64,000 nt of DNA from Ornithodoros turicata (GCF_037126465.1 NC_088204.1:70059807-70123806), one strand, 5' to 3'; positions 33,481-44,429 are shown, counted from the first letter of the stretch. Notes: generated by a model from the letters alone, not told the origin. A program made the numbers and translations.

Positions 33481-33912
33481 AATTAATTTCTCAGGAACTT
33501 GAGGCTTTGTATGTATTCCTCCTTTCTATGCCTTCCAGCCTCAGCACATCAGATCTCTCATAATTTGATACTGTCTGCCAGCAGGCCGACAGCTTTGTTG
33601 TCATACAGAATGCAATCTACAGGAATAACCGGCTTATGACCCAGAGCCGCATGTGATAAGAGGGGGGGGGGGGGGCTTTGTTGCCAAACTGAAAGAGTTC
33701 AAGAACGAAGGGGTTTCGAAAGGCCCATTTACGCACGTGTCTTCCCTCCTTGCATCGTAAACGACGATCAATATGGCGACGCCGACTGCGTCACGACGGG
33801 ACAACAATAGAGCACGGCGGGGGAGGTTGCTTAGCCGTGCCGTCGCGTGACCCGTTTCAAGTTAGGCTCCTCCTAGTGGTCAAACTCTCCCTATAAACGG
33901 CTCCGCATACCG
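33481..33912. other. SINE 3' flank and a poly-G tract
   Basis: Homology to the SINE at 12598 continues to about 33560. A run of about 14 G occupies 33663-33676. No gene is seen. Confidence 0.35.
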
Positions 33913-33915
33913 TTA

Positions 33916-34459
33916 AGGGCGAAACACATGTACGACAAAATGCATGACCCGTCGTGCGATGAGTCGCACAGTTTCGTGTCATGAGTTGTCGCGTGCTGCA
34001 TCAGCAGACACACGGGTGGCGACATCCTTACGACAGGTCGCTCTGGACCGCCGTGTTGCTAGAACAGCGCGGCCAGAGATACACTCTCTTACACTTTATT
34101 TAACATAACCAAATGTGCTCACTCGTAAAACACAGTAAACGAGAACAATTCATTCCTTATTTCACGTATCTTTCAAGGCGCAACACGACGAAATCAGCCA
34201 CTGTTTGCATTCAGAACACACACTGTCGGCCATTTTTTCTCGGACCCATCCCGTCTACCAGAGAGGCAGCATCATTGGCTGCTTGGTTCATGACGTCACT
34301 ACATCAGCACGACAACCCACCGACGGGAGCGGAGATATCCGAGCAGTTTTGTCGTGCTGCGACGACCTATTTCTCCAGAATCCGTCCCAGGATGCTTTGC
34401 GCTGCGACGCATCGCACGACGGGTCGCACATTTCGTCGTACATGTGTGTGTCTCAGCCT
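33916..34459. mobile_element. PIF/Harbinger-like MITE, 544 bp, TTA duplication
   Basis: The element starts agggcgaaacacatgtacga and ends with the inverted counterpart (tcgtacatgtgtgtgtctca then gcct). The arms extend about 60 bp with the shared core acccgtcgtgcgatg. It is flanked by TTA at 33913-33915 and 34460-34462. The TWA duplication and a GGGC-type end are diagnostic of PIF/Harbinger. There is no transposase, so it is non-autonomous. Confidence 0.82.
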
Positions 34460-34682
34460 TTAGGGTGCCCGTGAGCGCGTTATCCTCCTCCGTCGTCATT
34501 GACGGGGTGGGGACTTCGTAGTGACGGGTCCGCGGCTGCGCCTCGGGGCAACCGCCATTTTAGGTAACATCTTGCCGCCTTTCGTTCGTTTGGCTCATTC
34601 CAGTGTACACTTCTTTTCTTCACAACTTCTCCTCGCTTTCGGAACATTTTTGCAAGAATATAGAGTGCAACAACAATTTAAA

Positions 34683-34970
34683 ATGGCGGTGTGGAAATGC
34701 ACACACAATGCCAAGAATTTGTACATGAAATACAAAGTTACGGTGGTTGTACCGGTCCAACAGAACAAAAGTGTGATTTTTTCCAACGCGGGTTTGGAAA
34801 CTCAATATTTTCCAAGCATTTTCTGTAGAACAATCCCGTGTGCTGCCACAGCTCCCGTACAGAAGAAAACAGCTATATTGCCTTCAGAACGAGCAGCCAA
34901 ATCGGGCAACAAATGGTACGGCACGAGAAGGGTCTTAACTTTGAAAGGTTTCACATATGGGGTCGATGCG
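34683..34970 (+). CDS. Candidate first coding exon beside CG-rich DNA
   Basis: ATG at 34683 sits in a good context (aaaATGg) and opens a 96-codon frame that begins MAVWKCTHNAKNLYMKYKV and ends at a consensus donor cgcc|gtaagt (34971-34976). Immediately upstream (34465-34580) the sequence is CG-rich and includes aaccgccatttta, a YY1-like core, as in TATA-less promoters. The frame extends upstream without a stop to 34521, so the ATG choice rests on context. I recognise no domain. It could be a host gene's first exon or part of an uncharacterised transposable element; no downstream exon is convincing. Confidence 0.3.
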
Positions 34971-34976
34971 CCGTAA

Positions 34977-35397
34977 GTACAGACAGCCGTTGATGCACGA
35001 AGCGGCAGACGTGCACATAAACTGCAACCAGACGATACCTGAGGGTAGGGCTGGTGAGAGATGGGGGCAGCCGGGGATGGAGCCCGGTGGCCCGTGACTC
35101 CTCAGGGGCCCGCCCGCCCGACCCAAAGCCGAAGGTTGCTAGCAGCAGGAGACGTGAGTGGGCGGCCGAGGCTGAACTCATCCGGAATCATCCCCGGCTC
35201 CCGCAATTTCTCTCGCTCGCCCTGCGTGGCGCCACAGCTCTCTCACACACACAAAAGATGAGGCGCATCCTGCCTGCTCAGTGCTGTACTGGAGCTAGTA
35301 AACTCAAAAACAGATGGTATAGGGTGCTGCCATTCTCTACGTCACTTATGCAAGAAGCAAGTGCGGCTACAGGTGCATCGCAACGAGCGTATTTCAC
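34977..35397. other. CG-rich stretch, no confident gene
   Basis: 35050-35225 is GC-rich (for example gggcccgcccgcccgaccc). A plus-strand frame at 35258-35398 begins MRRILPAQCCTGASKLKNRW and could be a degraded THAP zinc finger, expected upstream of a P-type transposase, but only part of the C-x-C pattern is visible. Confidence 0.2.
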
Positions 35398-35965
35398 GTG
35401 AATGTACACGTCTTGAGACACATCCGTGGGCATCTTGCCCGTGGAGATGTGTTCTTCCTTGATGAGGATACAGTTCGTCAGCTGCAGCTCCCATCCAGCA
35501 AGGTGACCATAAGGCATGTTATCGAGGTGCTCGATTCTGAGAAAGAAAAAGAACTAAGAGCAGCCCACCGCATTTCGAAGCACCATGATAATAACGGACT
35601 TTTTTTTTTAAATGAAGGTCTCAACTGCAGTGCAACTGTTTCGACAAGCACCAATGCAATTCGCTGTTATGTCAAGCATGGAGTTTTCGATGGTGCTGCA
35701 ACGACGACAGTCTGGCTTTTCCTCGTTGTGTTCGCTTGGTACACTGTAATGTCACACGTTCTGCTTCTGCAGCAGTAAGCCTTCACACTTACCACACTTA
35801 CCTTCCTCAGGACAACATTAAGGAGGTGCTAGACAACAACGAGTGACGACTTATACCTGAGCCGTGCAAGTGTTCAGTCTACAGCATTGTCAATCATCTG
35901 GCCGGTTTCTTGGGAGCAGAGTGCTTTCTCAAAACAAAAGTCTGTGAGACGTGCCGCGAATCTCA
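35398..35965 (+). pseudogene. P-element/THAP9-type transposase relic 2
   Basis: The frame 35398-35778 encodes a segment with LDSEKEKELRAAHRISKHH and then CSATVSTSTNAIRCYVKHG and VWLFLVVFAWYTVMS. That is the helical segment of P-like transposases ('L.p.h....f.kM.v..A...s..va.alr.y', then 'TA.fi..v..wf..m.sr'). Farther on, 35869-35949 encodes SIVNHLAGFLGAECFLKTK and a CETCRE end, matching the 'yiaGy...k....C..C' C-terminus. Relic 1 at 19930 has the intervening blocks. Missing middle sequence, frame breaks and stops mark it as dead. Confidence 0.6.
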
Positions 35966-36148
35966 CTAGTGTCCGTTTCCACTGACTAACATGTACTTTA
36001 ACGACGTTGAAACTGTTGGGCCCATGGAATATGAATACGACTTACCCAAGTCCTCCGGTGTTAGACGCGACACAAGGATACGAGCAGATTTTCAAAGCAG
36101 CATCTGACTCAGTGCTAGATGCGCCAACTTATTCAAAGCAAGCTTATG
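35966..36148. other. Flank of transposase relic 2
   Basis: Continues in a C-terminal-like reading for a few codons, then no recognisable content before the next element. Confidence 0.3.
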
Positions 36149-38374
36149 CACGGTTAAATTCAAAACACCCTTTTAGGTGCGACAGGGGAGTAATTAGGGT
36201 GTATCTCTACCCTTGCTCCCTTTTTACACCCTCACTGGAAGAATTACTGTGTCTGGAGGGTGTGAAATGGGTGTGAAAAGGGTGTGATAGCTAGGAGAAA
36301 TTTGCGGTATAGCACTTTTGCAGTCATGGGAGTGAAAAATGTGTAAACAAGCCAAACGTGGTGAGCTCTGCAAGCATATCATGCAGGATATCTTGTGTTC
36401 AAACAATGTACAGATGCGCCTCTGTGCTCACGGTCAGAGCATAAAGCTCAGGTACGCCGATTTTCGAACTTTACGGAATGGAATGCTCACACGATGTGTT
36501 CATAAGGGAACACTGATTACGTGTGCAATATAGTTATCCCAAACTACTCGCGGTTTTTCGAAAAAGTGAATTTTTTGTTTCACTGACATTTCGTCTTGTG
36601 GCCCACAAGCCCTGTGTCGACGATATATTCGTGGTCTGCCCGTGCTCCGGCTTGGCATGACATTTGGCTTGGTTTCTTCCGCCAAGCCGGCCGGTTTCTC
36701 CTGCCGAGCCGTCTGCTGCGCAGGTTGAGATTGGGGATGTGATAAACAGTTCCAGCCAGTATATTTCTGGACTTCACTGAACCCATACACGAGGCACGTG
36801 TGTTTTGCTTCCTTCGACTGCAAAGCATTTGTTGGGTCAGTACAAACTTCCTGGTGTGTTTCGTGTTCTGTGCTGCGTGCCGAGAATGCGTGAGCGTTTT
36901 GCTCCCGTCTGCAAGAACACTTCAGCATATAGTTCCAATGTTTCAAACCACAACTTTCCGAAAGGCGAAAGAAAAAGCTATTGACTGCAACAGTCGGTTA
37001 CAACTCCGACTGGGTGTCACCTTCGAAAGCAGCGATTTGATCTGTTCATTCCATCATACGAATGTTACGGAAGCAATGCGCAACTTGTTTCACACGAAGC
37101 CGAAGATGTCTCGTCCGGGATGTTGTGCTAACCTTATCTGAAGCAGGAGATTGCAGGGGCAGGGCTAGGCATCAGATAAAGGCAAGACGTGTAATGTTAG
37201 ACAAGTCAGTCATGCGGTGCAAATGCCATCATATAGAAAATAGATACGCTGTCCGTCAGTTACTGCGTCATCCTTTAGAGATAGGCCCCAGCGAGTGTAT
37301 TCTCGGTACAGATTTGGAACTGCCTTATTTGTTAAACGATTTCGCAGGCATTCTGGCACCACCGAAAAGCTTGCACTCCACGTCTCAGCTATCACCGTCT
37401 GGGTTTCAAGCTGAAGGCTGTCACCAGTGCCAACCAGACGCCCCTTCAAAGTTCATCTGTTTTTGCTGACGGAACAGTGACGCCTGGTACTGAGACATTT
37501 CATTTTCTGATGAATCAAGTGCATTGTATCACTTGTGCTCGACTTCTTGTGTTCGTATACCCTTGCTGTCGCTCGCTAGCTGAGAGCAACCATGCATGAG
37601 GTGCTTATGTTCTTACTCCAGGCAAAATTGAGAAACGAAGGTGCGTTTCGAGGGCAGTTGTATGTGCTCGTTCTGAATATCACAACCGTTTTAACACATC
37701 GGGAAATCGGCGTAGCTGACGTTTAAGTAACGAGTAAGTCTTTTGCCAGATGGTGACTAGTTAAATAGAAATTGTGAGTGACAAAGCTAACAGTGCTGTG
37801 AGCGTACGGAGCAGGAGAATAGGAACAGACAGGGACTGACTTCTGGGCAACAGGGTATGCATGCTTGCATCATTCGCTACAAACTGTACTAACTAACAAT
37901 ACTGCTAACGAACAATACAAACTAACTATACTGCTACATACTATAAAGAAGCGCAACGTTGTTGTGCCAACTGCCACCGAGAAAAACTCCAGTGTTATGT
38001 GTCAGGAAACATGAACCATTGTTGGTCTGTAGCGTTTTTTTTTCCTTCACTTGCGACATTTCTAGTCAGTGTATCTAAATATGTTCATTTGAATAAAGCT
38101 GTAATTTTTGCATTTTCGTGTCCTTGCAGGGTGACGCTCGAGACAATACACCCTTTTATTGAGGGTGTAATGTCTCCTTGGGGTCTACATTTACACCTAA
38201 AAGGGTGTTAGTTATCGAACTTTCCAAAACACCCAAAAGGTGCAATACACTGGACTAAAAACACCCTTTCTGAAGGGTGTATTTTCTTCTTGTGGGTGTT
38301 CATTTACACACTAAAGGGTGTTAGTTATCGTATCGCGTGATTAAACCCTAAAGGGTGTTTAGAATTTAAGAATG
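36149..38374. mobile_element. Third CACTCTTAA-type element, 2.2 kb, with ACACCC subterminal repeats
   Basis: The left end reads cacggttaaattcaaaacac and then ccttttaggtg; the right end, reverse-complemented, reads cattcttaaattctaaacac and then cctttaggg. This is a TIR of about 30 bp with a few mismatches. Multiple acaccct...agggtgt palindromic units lie within 150 bp of the left end and 250 bp of the right end, as in the copy-B element at 60901-63212. TA follows the right end (38375-38376) but is not exact on the left. Internal frames (36500-36946 minus, 37062-37469 plus) have no recognised domain, so it appears non-autonomous. Confidence 0.7.
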
Positions 38375-38536
38375 TAGAGTTTTTCTGAAAAAAGTTTGCT
38401 GGCGTTCGTCTGCAAACGTACCTCAAGTGCGCGGACGAAAAGAGTGTACAAAGTTCGTACAGCAGCAAAACCTGTGCGGTTGTCAACCTAACTATGAACC
38501 AGATGGGTAGAAATCCAGCAAACCGGTAGAGATGTA

Positions 38537-38672
38537 GGAAGGGAGTTGCCTCAGGACAGAAGCCGCCGATATTTCGAACAGAGACTGTTCTTCTGGGAAC
38601 TTCTGGGAACAGAAGAAGAACAGTCTCTGTTCGAAATATCGGCAGCTTCTGTCCTGAGGCAACTCCTTTCCT
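38537..38672. repeat. Hairpin of the ttcgaaatatcggc repeat
   Basis: The left arm (aggaagggagttgcctcagg ... gaacagagactgttcttct) and the right arm are inverted over about 62 bp with 2-3 mismatches. A loop of about 12 bp includes a duplicated cttctgggaa. Single arms of the same unit are found at 23904-23985, 14785-14835 and about 59864-59914. Confidence 0.75.
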
Positions 38673-38799
38673 AACTATGAACCAGTGTTTATAACATAAC
38701 TATTCCCTGTATTTTGTACATTTTTTGCCTGCTGTGCAGTAGTAGAAAAAGGCCTCGCGAACTGACAGGTGGTGCAACAACACCCTTCCATGATCGTAT

Positions 38800-39048
38800 T
38801 TAATGAGGGATCTTGTGTGTACTCCAGTGTGTACAATGTGCTCCGGTATAGGGCAGTGAAGGGAACACCCGCAGGAAGGGGGTCGGGGAACACCCTCAGG
38901 GTGGGGAGTCAAGAGGACCCCCTCAGGGACGGGAGACAGAGGAACACCCTTACAAGGGGAGTAGCCTAAACACCCAATGGGAGTGATATGTGTGACGAAC
39001 GTGAACACCCCCAAGGGAGGTTCCCATACTCCCTTTATTCTGAGAGCG
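38800..39048. mobile_element. End of a fourth ACACCC-type element
   Basis: The right terminus, reverse-complemented, reads cgctctcagaataaaggg, three mismatches from CACTCTTAAAAT, and is followed by TA at 39049-39050. Inward there are six gaacaccc/aagggg-type units, several palindromic. The left end is not evident. Its subterminal repeat wording (GGAACACCC) differs from that at 36149-38374. Confidence 0.5.
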
Positions 39049-39610
39049 TATTCGAAGCCTTTAAAATACCCCAAGTAGTACTGAGACGCGTAAACGGAAT
39101 ACGAACAACTTTCAAAACGCTCACCTGAACAGATAACTTACCGGACTCCCCTGCACTGAAAATGTATGACACCATGCCAAGAACGCCGCAGCGAGGAACG
39201 CCTCTCTGAACATGCTGCCTTCTGCTTGCGTGCGACAATTAATTGTACCGAGGCAGGCTCTGTTCAGAAACGCTGTAGATGAACTGACTGCAGGGAACAA
39301 CTGACTTATAAGCAAAGTCCCAGAGGGATGGCCTGTTGTATGACCTACTTAACAACTGAAAACAACAACGTGTCATATCTCCCACTTGAAGATAATTGTT
39401 CCTCGTAATGTACCATATTTATATGTGTCGCGATATCAGCCTTACGCAAGTACAACACAAGAGCAAACAGTGTTATAAGAATGCGATGTGTCGGGCAATG
39501 GAAAGTCTATGCTTCCATTCGAACATAATATCTTACCTGTCGAAACCTCCACACGACGAGAGAGTTACATTCACTTTTCATGTGAGTTATGCCGCTCCGG
39601 TCGAGTCTCT
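39049..39610. other. No recognised gene
   Basis: Short frames only; nothing supportable. Confidence 0.3.
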
Positions 39611-39720
39611 TCCAAGACACAGGAGCAACAACTGGGACTGGTGTACTTATAAAGGGGGAAAAGGGAGTTTTTTCCCCTTTTTAAGTACACCAGTCCCGGT
39701 TGTTACTTCTGTGTTTTGTG
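39611..39720. repeat. Strong hairpin, about 45-bp arms
   Basis: The arms contain acaactgggactggtgtact on the left and agtacaccagtcccggttgt on the right, with flanking acaggagcaac / gttacttctgtg also pairing. The loop is a short aaggggg...ccccttt segment. Probably a small foldback element; no target duplication was determined. Confidence 0.6.
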
Positions 39721-41316
39721 TACCTGGCAGTCCTTTTTATCGTTCTCTTCCAAGACCGCTGTTTGCAATGTGTGAACAATATGCTTATTTCACTGGTGTC
39801 ATCACGCACAGTATTTTAGCGAACATAGAAGGAACAGCATATGTTTTAAATAACGACGACTCTCGTCCTGAGTCTGTTCTCTCGGCACATGCAAACGTTC
39901 GTTTGAATATTTTGGCGCGGCCGAACCGGAACTGAACCGGAACGCAATCCAAGCAACGCGAACCCGAACCGAACCCGTATATTTTGCGGTTCGACACCCT
40001 GTTCGCAACTACTGCACAACCGTCGTTATGTCCTATGCTACCACGTGTCATTACTTTCACGTTAAAGGAAGACTTCGCAAGGATTCGAAAAAAAATAAAA
40101 AAATAGGTGAGCATCATACCGAACACGTACAGCTCCCATGATACCGAATGCAGCATTGGCATTCATTTTGTGCGACTAGTTAATTCGTAAGCGATGACGA
40201 TACCAAACCGAAAGGAAAGTGCAAAGCGCGTTACGTGACGTTACGGTGAAGTTACGGTGACGTCACCAGGCATTGTTGTCTGCTACGAACGCTACGAGGC
40301 TTGCATTCCTCAATGCCGGGTGACGTCAGTAGTGTTGCTTTCAGTGCCCTCTTGCTTCACAGAGGCGAAGCCCTCACTTCGTAATAATTCGTTCGAATAA
40401 AATCTGGGAAATAAAATCTCAATTTGGGAACGCGATATTTCGTACGTGTGTTCCTGACACCCCAAGCGGGTGTCACAACATGTCACTATGTCACAATCTT
40501 TGTGGTGGTTTTGTTGCGCTACATATCTATCGCAGTGACGCAACGTACGTCACATGCACGTGCATGCAACATAATGGTGGTCTTCAGCTGGTTACTTCCG
40601 ATCGCCCTAGAACACTTTAGAGCGCTCTCGGGCGACGTTTCATCTTCGACTGGCCGAAACACAGCATTTCTCACTGCATTCGGCTGTTTCATTTGGAGAT
40701 CTATCCTCCAAGTCGGAGCACTCTGGATGGCTCTCACCAAGTCCGTCGGAACATTTACCAGATCTGATTGGGCTCCGGTCACGTGGCTGCGCCAGCTACC
40801 GCTGAGTTGTTTTTTTGGTTGCGCCATGCCTGCCATGATATGCATTTTGCGTCGCCGTGAACGCCGGTAAAGACAATGCGTTTTATTGAGGTCGAGGATA
40901 GATAGAGCATTCGTGGAAGTATCTCTCGTGTTTCCTTCACCAGTACTCTCGCCTGAAAGGGAATAGTGATTGTATTGTGTAGACCTCTCGCACAACATTC
41001 TTAAGTGGTAACGCAACTGCCTACAAGTGGGTACAGACTGCAGACAGACAGTACAAACTGCAAGTTTTCACGGAGCGATGACAGCTTAACGACATGTCAA
41101 TGTCACGTATCCCGAATACGTCCGCAGGGTAGCCGTCCAGCTGGGCACAACATAACCACACGTGTGTACTGCACTTGATTTCAAATTGTGTCAGGATGCA
41201 GTACAACCTTGACACGTAGTTCTTCTGAACAAATTCCTTGCGAAATATGTTCTGGGAAGGAATGGCCACATATATTGCCTCTACAGTGTCACTAAGTTGT
41301 CGGTCCAATCGTTACT
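39721..41316. other. Mostly unannotated; repeat partner at 40300-40470
   Basis: 40300-40470 is the inverted partner of the repeat at 25431-25640 (gcttcacagaggcgaagccc, gtgttcctgacacccc). The minus-strand frame 41021-41308 (95 codons, starting at TTG) and the frames at 40424-41016 have no recognised family. Confidence 0.3.
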
Positions 41317-41650
41317 GTCCTTAAAGGGACAATGAAATTACCCGAACCTCGTTTTTCTGTTCGTTTTTTGCTGGAAACTGTTCTTCCCGCCGAGAAACTA
41401 ATATGCCAGAATTTTTTGCCGGGCGAAGTCGCTCGGCTCTGTCAGAAGCGCGCACTTGAAGTGTATCTTCCGTATTCCTCATTGATCTCTATGTATAAAG
41501 GCTGGATCCCGCATGGGAGAGGGGCTCGTTGGGGAGAAGCACGCATTCGGGCCGCCATGTTAGGAGGCCCTGAAGCGCTGTGCGCACCCATAGAAAACAA
41601 TGGGGGCAACAGAGATTGTGAGTATTTACTGCGCTGCAGGCGTTGATCGT
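41317..41650 (+). repeat. Dispersed ctttaaagg-family element
   Basis: It starts tgtccttaaagggacaatga, related to the termini at 10011-10044 and 28005-28020, and runs into gccgccatgttaggaggccc. No target duplication was identified. A 104-codon frame across it carries no known motif. Confidence 0.4.
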
Positions 41651-41701
41651 TGTTTGTCGTCACACAATTTTGTAAGGTGCCCTATACTGATGCATCCTAA
41701 C

Positions 41702-42498
41702 CATACCTGGGCAAATTACTTTAAAATGTAATTAAATTTCATTACTCATTACTCCTGCTAGAATTTAATTAAATTACATTACTCATTACTGCAATTGAAA
41801 TGTAATGAAATTATATTACAATTACTACGAAAAAGTAATGACATTACAAAGTGATTACTTTACCATTATTGGCATACATGTTCTCGAGCTTTGTGGAAGT
41901 CACAACCGACAAAAACAGAGAAGTTGAGGAAACCTGCCTTCCCCGAAACCCGGGGAAATGCATGCTGACAATGTAACAACAGTTAGCTTGTACTCTTCTT
42001 TTTGTCTCTTCTACATGTCAGGCTAGCGTGCCACGTATGACGTATCGTTCCACATTGTAGAGACGAAGATTACATAATGTATCACGGCAACAGGAAGATT
42101 GTCCGGAGGATGGGGCCCGCAAACAATTATTATCCAAGGTCACAAACCGTTGACCTGAAGAATGTTTCTTTTTGGGTGCCCTAACTAAGGCAACTGGCTT
42201 GTCGAAGGGAACTGATTATCCACGTGCCGATTGAGTGCGTCACCGTTCATAGTGGGCACTGGAATTCTTTTAACTCGCGAGGCGCCAACTCTCTTTTTGC
42301 CGAGTGCCAATACAGAACACACACTCGATTCTTTTGTAAAAAGTAATGAGTAATGTCATTAAAATTACAGCCCAAATGTAATTAAATTACATTACAAAGT
42401 ACATAATGTGAAAAGTAATGAATTACATTACAAATTACCAGAAAAACTAATTCATTATTGTAATTTCATTACAGTAATGACATTACTACCCAGGTATG
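41702..42498. mobile_element. hAT-like MITE, 797 bp, 8-bp target duplication
   Basis: It begins catacctgggcaaattact and ends with the inverted ...ctacccaggtatg. It is flanked by a perfect 8-bp duplication ATCCTAAC (41694-41701 and 42499-42506). Both subterminal regions, about 170 bp each, are packed with taattac/gtaatga motifs in both orientations. The 8-bp duplication and STR-rich ends fit the hAT superfamily (P elements also make 8-bp duplications). No transposase is present. Confidence 0.85.
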
Positions 42499-42506
42499 AT
42501 CCTAAC

Positions 42507-43293
42507 AGTGTTTCACAGGTGTCCTGCCGTTCGATTCTTAATTACGTTATGTTTTACATTGCGAGACTAGACCGTCACTGCAGCACAGTGCTAGGGATTG
42601 TACTACAGCATATTTCCCAGCCAATATTTCAATAAGAATCGATGTGAGATGAAGATAATCTCCCGTGCTGCGTTCTGGACAAAAATTGTTCCACAAAGAA
42701 CGGTCCCAGAAAGCATATACCCGCATCGTAGAAAGAAATCGCCCCGTAGAATCACAGCCGTTGTTTTAGACAGGCGTATGCGTTTAGTGTGATTTATATC
42801 AAGCAAGAAAGAGTCTTTTAGTGAACGACAGTGGTGTCTTCCACGTAATGCCTCGCAAATATGAACACACACCGAAGCATCTCAAACAGTTGCTTCACAC
42901 AATTAGATCACGCTTAGGCCAGTTAATCTAGGTATTGATGTAACTTAATCAAGTTACTTAGTAAGTGGTAACACCTCCTTGAGACACAAGACTTATCTCC
43001 TTTTGAAGTACAACACTTTTTTTTCTTCCTTCATTTGCTCAGATTATTTGCAGGTGAAATTGAATGTCCTTCTCGCGTTCTCATACGCTTTTGCTGAATA
43101 GAACTGCAGCGTGAACAAAGCTGCGTAAGGACGGGGGCATGCCATCCACTGCTGACTTTGTTATGCTTGTTATGTGGAGCACGTTGCAAAAAAATGCAGC
43201 TGCACATCTGAAACTTCAATCATTATCATCGTCATCTAAAAGGGAGTGTGGTAGCACTGCCGTGAAACCAGGCACGATTTCTGAAGATCTTCT
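42507..43293. other. No recognised gene
   Basis: Frames at 42598-42792 (plus) and 42603-42872 (minus) overlap and match nothing I know. Confidence 0.3.
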
Positions 43294-43572
43294 ATGACAC
43301 TTTCCGCAGTTTGCACACTTTTCTTCAGCGTCAGTCTCTCTCATAGGAGTTATTTTGCATTAACAGTGACTCCCATCTTACATTTTAATGTGCGAGGGGT
43401 CTCTTGCACTACACATGTACGGTTTCCAAACTGCAACATGACGATTTGGAGCTTAAAAGGTGGAGCCCTGGTGTACACTGTCGATGAAATGATACCAACT
43501 GAATCATGTCAAACGTGATGTTTAGTGGAAGATGGCTTTCTTGATTGCGCATTCTGCGTGACAAAGATGTAA
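43294..43572 (+). pseudogene. Small cysteine-rich secreted-like frame with in-frame TGA
   Basis: ATG at 43294 opens a 74-codon frame with a hydrophobic start (MTLSAVCTLFFSVSLSH) and later CTTHVRFPNCNMTIWS and PTESCQT before TGA (43516-43518). The same frame continues CLVEDGFLDCAFCVTKM to TAA at 43570-43572. A canonical AATAAA follows 46 bp later (43618-43623). Six cysteines spaced C-8-C-24-C then C-8-C-2-C, with TGA where Trp would be natural, suggest a small secreted tick protein (8.9-kDa/VWC-like) disabled by a TGG-to-TGA change. The family call is weak. A pyrimidine-rich acceptor (cacacttttcttcag, about 43316-43330) means the true exon may begin there. Confidence 0.33.
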
Positions 43573-43720
43573 CACGACATGCTTTTGTAAAGAAGATAAG
43601 TGATGTTATGCTCTATGAATAAAGGGAATGAATGATAAAGAAAGAATAAAGAGAAGAATAAAGAAGAATACAGAGAATGAATAAAGATATAAAGAGAATA
43701 TACATTTTTCAAGTTCAACA
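43573..43720. other. Purine-rich aataaag low-complexity stretch
   Basis: Imperfect tandem aagaataaagagaagaataa wording follows the AATAAA signal; it may be an expanded retroposon tail. Confidence 0.5.
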
Positions 43721-44429
43721 TTTATTCTGGCATATACGCATTTCAAGATACAATGAATGTGCAGGGAAGTGACAAAACAATACGTTTATTGTTTTGTGAC
43801 CTCTCTGCAATTACAATATATATCTCAGGAATGACAATGTACAGGTACACTATGTAAATTTGTTGCGCCCAATTTTCGTACATGCTGAATTTTAAATTTT
43901 TGTTTTGCTGCCTATGTGTTCAGTGTATTATAAATTGCTTAATGCAAACAACACTTTGTTAATTTCAAGCTTGTTGCTCCCATCTAAGATATTCCTATCC
44001 TGAAGGAACCGCCACTTCGGCACCATAAAATATTCAGTAGGTTTCACTCTGGCAGGCCCTGCCACTGCAAATTTCCTGAATTGAAATCCTTCAAACTGTG
44101 TCATAATCTTAAATACGTCAATATTTTTGCAAGTAGTTGACATGCTGGAGGACACTCCTCCTGCAGCTAAGGCAACTACAGAGAGTTCCAAGAGGCCGAA
44201 GGTAAACCTACAGCTGCATGAGTGTGATCAACAGTAGTGCATACTCAAGAAATAATTTTCTTCTTATAGCATATATGTGCATGCCTAGTAACTGAAATAA
44301 TGATCACAGTTCCACAACAAGTTTTAATTCCTGAGGGTGTATACTGTAGAAGTGGGTTAGATCTACAACAGTTAATACAAGGTATTATATACTATGAATA
44401 CCCTTAAAAATCTCATCTGACACATGTGC
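43721..44429 (-). other. Minus-strand 3'-UTR-like stretch with an 87-codon frame
   Basis: A minus-strand frame (44191-43928, TTG start; longer if spliced) contains FEGFQFRKFAVAGPARVKP and PKWRFLQDRNILDGSNK. It is followed by AT-rich sequence with a minus-strand AATAAA at 43721-43726, as expected of a gene's 3' end. A near-perfect inverted repeat, gtgacaaaacaat / attgttttgtgac, occupies 43768-43800. No known domain, so a genuine last exon cannot be told from chance. Confidence 0.25.

Noticed and set aside
36500..36946. Minus-strand 148-codon frame as the transposase of the 36149-38374 element
   Set aside because: No DDE, zinc-finger or other transposase motif is discernible and codon-level composition looks random.
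40519..41016. Minus-strand frame of 165 codons
   Set aside because: Lies in a region of dispersed repeats, has no family resemblance, and overlaps a plus-strand frame of similar length.
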